Below are positions 6,583 to 8,446 of a stretch of DNA of 8,446 nt, piece after piece; the stretch's first letter is position 1, and the number at the start of each line of letters is the position of its first letter. Source of the stretch: an uncultured Endomicrobiia bacterium (GTDB taxonomy: Bacteria > Elusimicrobiota > Endomicrobiia > Endomicrobiales > Endomicrobiaceae); assembly GCA_905236115.1 (NCBI GenBank), contig CAJOOL010000200.1, forward strand, positions 1 to 8,446, in the 5' to 3' direction. Both the position numbers and the translations under genes were made by a program. The notes beneath the pieces were generated by a model. It saw nothing but the letters and a program-made list of their open reading frames with translations. It had not been told where the DNA came from and did not search any database.

Positions 6583-6891
6583 ATGGATAGAGACAGCAGT
6601 CTTATAGCGTTTTTGTTAGGTGCAGCGGTAGGTGCGGCAGTAGGTTTGTTATATGCTCCCAAAACCGGAAGAGAAACCAGAACCCATTTGAGAAAACTTA
6701 CGGAAGATTTTGTTGAAGATGCGGAAGAAGTCGGCAGCGATTTGAGAGAAAAAGGCAGACGTTTTGTTAATGACAGCAGAGAAAAGGTTTCCGAGCTGGT
6801 AGAAAAAGGCAAAGCAAAGTTTAAAAGACAACCGCAGGAAGATATTGAAGATGTTGTTGAAACGGACGGCGAAGAGGTTATTGAAGAGTAA
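6583..6891 (+). CDS. ytxH: YtxH-like protein
   Basis: The 102-residue product starts with a Gly/Ala-rich membrane-inserting segment (about 7-24, LIAFLLGAAVGAAVGLLYAP). The hallmark YtxH motif LLYAPKTGRETR follows at 22-33. The rest is a long charged helix (32-82) ending in a very acidic tail. Ribosome binding site AGGAG (6569-6573) overlaps the stop of the preceding gene and lies 9 bases before the ATG, so the two genes are clearly coupled in one operon. In Bacillus, YtxH belongs to the sigma-B general stress regulon; its molecular role is unknown. No sigma-B-type signal is seen here, and the upstream promoter is the housekeeping type. The next gene, tRNA-Phe, begins 11 bases after the stop. 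Confidence 0.88.
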   Translation: MDRDSSLIAFLLGAAVGAAVGLLYAPKTGRETRTHLRKLTEDFVEDAEEVGSDLREKGRRFVNDSREKVSELVEKGKAKFKRQPQEDIEDVVETDGEEVIEE

Positions 6892-6902
6892 AGACGTAAA
6901 GT

Positions 6903-6978
6903 GCTGAGGTAGCTCAGTCGGTAGAGCAAAGGTCTGAAAAACCTTGTGTCGGCAGTTCGATTCTGCCCCTCAGCACCA
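6903..6978 (+). tRNA. tRNA-Phe (anticodon GAA), CCA encoded
   Basis: Acceptor GCTGAGG (6903-6909) pairs with CCTCAGC (6968-6974), with discriminator A at 6975 and an encoded CCA at 6976-6978. The D stem is GCTC/GAGC. The anticodon stem AAGGT/ACCTT encloses CTGAAAA, giving anticodon GAA. The T stem GGCAG/CTGCC encloses TTCGATT. Only 11 bases separate it from the ytxH stop, and I see no promoter of its own, so it is probably cut out of the ytxG-ytxH transcript. A strong terminator follows. Confidence 0.96.
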
Positions 6979-6989
6979 CTTGAAATATT

Positions 6990-7028
6990 AAACGGTTCAA
7001 AGAAATCCTTTCTTTGAACCGTTTTTTT
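6990..7028 (+). terminator. Strong Rho-independent terminator after tRNA-Phe
   Basis: AAACGGTTCAAAGAAA (6990-7005) pairs perfectly with 7009-7024 around a 3-base loop, TCC, giving a 16-bp stem. A run of seven T (7022-7028) follows, overlapping the end of the stem. The opposite strand has no comparable T-run, so it acts mainly on plus-strand transcripts. It separates the ytxGH-tRNA unit from the outer membrane protein gene. Confidence 0.93.
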
Positions 7029-7060
7029 ATAACAAATATTTTTGTTTACATTTTTAAATC

Positions 7061-7089
7061 TTTTCATTATTTACTAAAAATGCTAAAAT
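7061..7089 (+). promoter_or_regulatory. Predicted extended -10 promoter of the outer membrane protein gene
   Basis: TAAAAT (7084-7089) is preceded by TGC, an extended -10 motif. TTTTCA (7061-7066) lies 17 bases upstream as a four-of-six -35. Transcription would start near 7096, leaving about 30 bases before the ATG at 7126. The strong terminator just upstream makes a separate promoter here necessary. Confidence 0.55.
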
Positions 7090-7125
7090 AATGAAATATA
7101 TTTTAAAAATTTTCGGGAGAAAAAA

Positions 7126-7860
7126 ATGAAAAAAATTTTGTTGCTTTTGGCAGTAGTCTTTTTGGCAGGACAAGCGGCGTTTGCAAACCCGTTTGACAAA
7201 TTCAATACGGTAATGGATGCAGCTTCAGCCGGACAGGCAAAAAGTTATTTAAAAAATCTTGCAAGCGATATGAGTGCCGTTATGAACGGCGGAAATTACG
7301 GAGTATCCGCAGGTCTGGGACTTTTAAATTTTAACGCTTCCGCAAGACTCAATACCGTAAAAGTTGATAACGAAATTATGAGAGCCGAAGGCACTTCACA
7401 GCTTCTTGTTCCTATGGTAAACGCATCTTTAGGCCTGCCTATGGGCTTTGAACTGCTGGGAAAATATGCCTATTTTTACGACTCCAACATTTACGGTTTG
7501 GGCTTAAAATATTATGTCTACGAAAGTGAAGTTATGTTCATACCGTCGGTTACCGTGCAAGGCGTTTATACCATGACGGATATCGCCGCAGGAACAAACA
7601 AACTGAGTGCCAATAATATCGCTCTCGGAGCAGTCGCCACTTTCCCTATACCTTTTGTAACTCCTTATGCAGGTGTAGGCTATGACAGAACCGAAGTAAA
7701 AGCAAAGTCTTCCATACACGACGGTATGACCGGCTCGGCAGACGGCTTAAGCTATTCTCTGGGCGTATCCGTATCAATACTTGTTGTTAACGGAAATGTC
7801 GGCGTTACTTATACCGACGGAATCCCTAGCTATACATTCGGTCTGAATATCGGGTTCTAA
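7126..7860 (+). CDS. Secreted outer-membrane beta-barrel-type protein
   Basis: The 244-residue product starts with a clear signal peptide (MKK, a Leu/Val-rich core, then AFA at 18-20 before Asn21), so it is exported. The mature part is rich in Gly, Ala, Tyr, Ser and Val and alternates hydrophobic and polar residues, as membrane beta-strands do. Examples are the segments around 83-118, 121-150 and 160-185. It ends in YTFGLNIGF; a terminal Phe on an alternating last strand is the usual recognition signal for the BAM outer-membrane assembly machinery. Residues 21-55 look helical and may form a periplasmic N-terminal piece. GGGAG lies 6 bases before the ATG. I recognise no exact family; a small porin-like or structural barrel fits, and any transport role is unknown. 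Confidence 0.8.
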   Translation: MKKILLLLAVVFLAGQAAFANPFDKFNTVMDAASAGQAKSYLKNLASDMSAVMNGGNYGVSAGLGLLNFNASARLNTVKVDNEIMRAEGTSQLLVPMVNASLGLPMGFELLGKYAYFYDSNIYGLGLKYYVYESEVMFIPSVTVQGVYTMTDIAAGTNKLSANNIALGAVATFPIPFVTPYAGVGYDRTEVKAKSSIHDGMTGSADGLSYSLGVSVSILVVNGNVGVTYTDGIPSYTFGLNIGF

Positions 7861-7873
7861 AAAACAACCGCCG

Positions 7874-7920
7874 GTTGAAAAGTTGAAAGTTTAATAGTTG
7901 AATAGTTGAGCAGTTGAATG
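7874..7920 (+). repeat. 8-bp tandem repeat (GTTGARNN) ending at a start codon
   Basis: Five copies of an 8-base unit occur: GTTGAAAA (7874-7881), GTTGAAAG (7882-7889), then after a 7-base degenerate stretch GTTGAATA (7897-7904), GTTGAGCA (7905-7912) and GTTGAATG (7913-7920). The last copy supplies the ATG of the next gene. The array fills nearly the whole 57-base gap between the two genes. Confidence 0.75.
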
Positions 7921-8446
7921 AAGTTCAGATTTTTATTGTCAATAATTTTATTGCCGCTTTTGTTGGTGCTGGTATACGATTTTTTACGGTTGTTTTTTTC
8001 TTTCGCCGGAAATACCGGCACCGATATTGCCCCGTTCTGGGCAGGCATAGCAGTATATTTTTTGTTTCAGCTGATATTTTTTAAGCCGATGGCTTCTTAT
8101 ATTTTTGGCCACGAACTTACGCACGCACTGGCAGGCATCTTAAGCGGAGCACAGATAAAAAAATTTAAAGTTTCTAAAAAAGGCGGCAGCGTTACACTGA
8201 ACAAAGATAATATTTTTATAACGTTGTCGCCGTATTTTTTTCCGCTCTATACCATAATGGTGATTATCGTTTATTTTTCGCTTGCATGGTGGACGGATAT
8301 AAAAAATTTTTATTCATGGTTTCTGTTCTTTTCAGGGTTTACGCTGGCATTTCATTACGCACTTACTTTTTATGCCTTAAAAATCGGGCAGGAAGATATG
8401 CGTGTTTACGGAAATTTTTTTTCGTTCGTTTTTGTCTGTTTCGTTA
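7918..8446 (+). CDS. Membrane metalloprotease-like protein with HELTH motif (M50-like, partial)
   Basis: The frame is open from an ATG at 7918 to the right edge: 176 codons, C-terminus missing. It has a hydrophobic N-terminal span (4-20), a second span (about 38-55), then FGHELTHALAG at 63-73. This is an HExxH zinc site (His65, Glu66, His69) at the membrane, as in M50-type peptidases. More spans follow at about 105-123 and 132-153. KIGQEDMRVYG at 155-165 could supply a third zinc ligand (Asp160) and resembles the M50B-like layout. M50 enzymes cleave substrates in or near the membrane; the substrate here is unknown. There is no Shine-Dalgarno site before the ATG, only the GTTGARNN repeat, so the exact start is uncertain. 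An internal TTG or GTG (codons 12-18) would shorten the first span. It follows the outer membrane protein gene by 57 bases. Confidence 0.75.
   Translation, partial: MKFRFLLSIILLPLLLVLVYDFLRLFFSFAGNTGTDIAPFWAGIAVYFLFQLIFFKPMASYIFGHELTHALAGILSGAQIKKFKVSKKGGSVTLNKDNIFITLSPYFFPLYTIMVIIVYFSLAWWTDIKNFYSWFLFFSGFTLAFHYALTFYALKIGQEDMRVYGNFFSFVFVCFV

Noticed and set aside
6546..7067. 173-codon minus-strand frame containing GAEGQNRTADTRFF
   Set aside because: It is the antisense of tRNA-Phe plus ytxH. This peptide is a well-known false gene product over tRNA-Phe; there is no independent support.
7865..7877. CAACC-GCC-GGTTG hairpin after the outer membrane protein gene as terminator
   Set aside because: The stem is only 5 bp and no T-run follows; it also runs into the octamer repeat.
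7874..7920. CRISPR-like array
   Set aside because: The units are 8 bases with no unique spacers of usable length; it is a simple tandem repeat.

Overview
This window most likely comes from a diderm, moderately AT-rich bacterium. A secreted beta-barrel-type protein with a C-terminal Phe indicates an outer membrane. The secreted tail-fibre-like repeat protein, the PEGA-domain Ser/Thr kinase and the overall gene style suggest Elusimicrobiota or a neighbouring phylum such as Omnitrophota. That placement is a guess from gene style; no rRNA or other marker is present.

The window has two divergent halves. Left (1-4493, minus strand): a Ser/Thr protein kinase of 1032 residues (1395-4493) with one membrane span, PEGA-type repeats outside and a C-terminal zinc ribbon. 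It is followed after 60 bases by the 5' part of a secreted fibre-like repeat protein (1-1334) that runs off the left edge. Both have good Shine-Dalgarno sites and are probably co-transcribed from a promoter near 4640-4665. The pairing suggests a membrane signalling protein linked to a surface protein, but this is inference.

The divergent intergenic region (4494-4893) holds the kinase leader and promoter, and a plus-strand promoter (TTGCAA-17-TATAAT) whose -35 lies inside a perfect 14-bp palindrome.

Right (4894-8446, plus strand): tRNA-Pro(UGG), then a MalK/UgpC/MsmX-type ABC ATPase (5069-6172) with no permease or binding protein beside it. A consensus TTGACA-17-TATAAT promoter follows, so close to the next start codon that the message should be leaderless or nearly so. 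It drives a DUF948 (YtxG-like) membrane protein and a YtxH-like protein. tRNA-Phe(GAA) lies 11 bases after ytxH, and the unit ends in a strong intrinsic terminator with a 16-bp stem (6990-7028). Next come a secreted outer-membrane-type protein with its own promoter (7126-7860), an 8-bp tandem repeat, and the start of a membrane metalloprotease-like gene with an HELTH motif that runs off the right edge.

I see no CRISPR array, insertion sequence, phage module or defence locus. The most notable points are two tRNAs embedded in protein-coding transcription units, the near-leaderless consensus promoter, the predicted extracytoplasmic zinc ribbon on the kinase, and the repeat array that contains the start codon of the protease-like gene.
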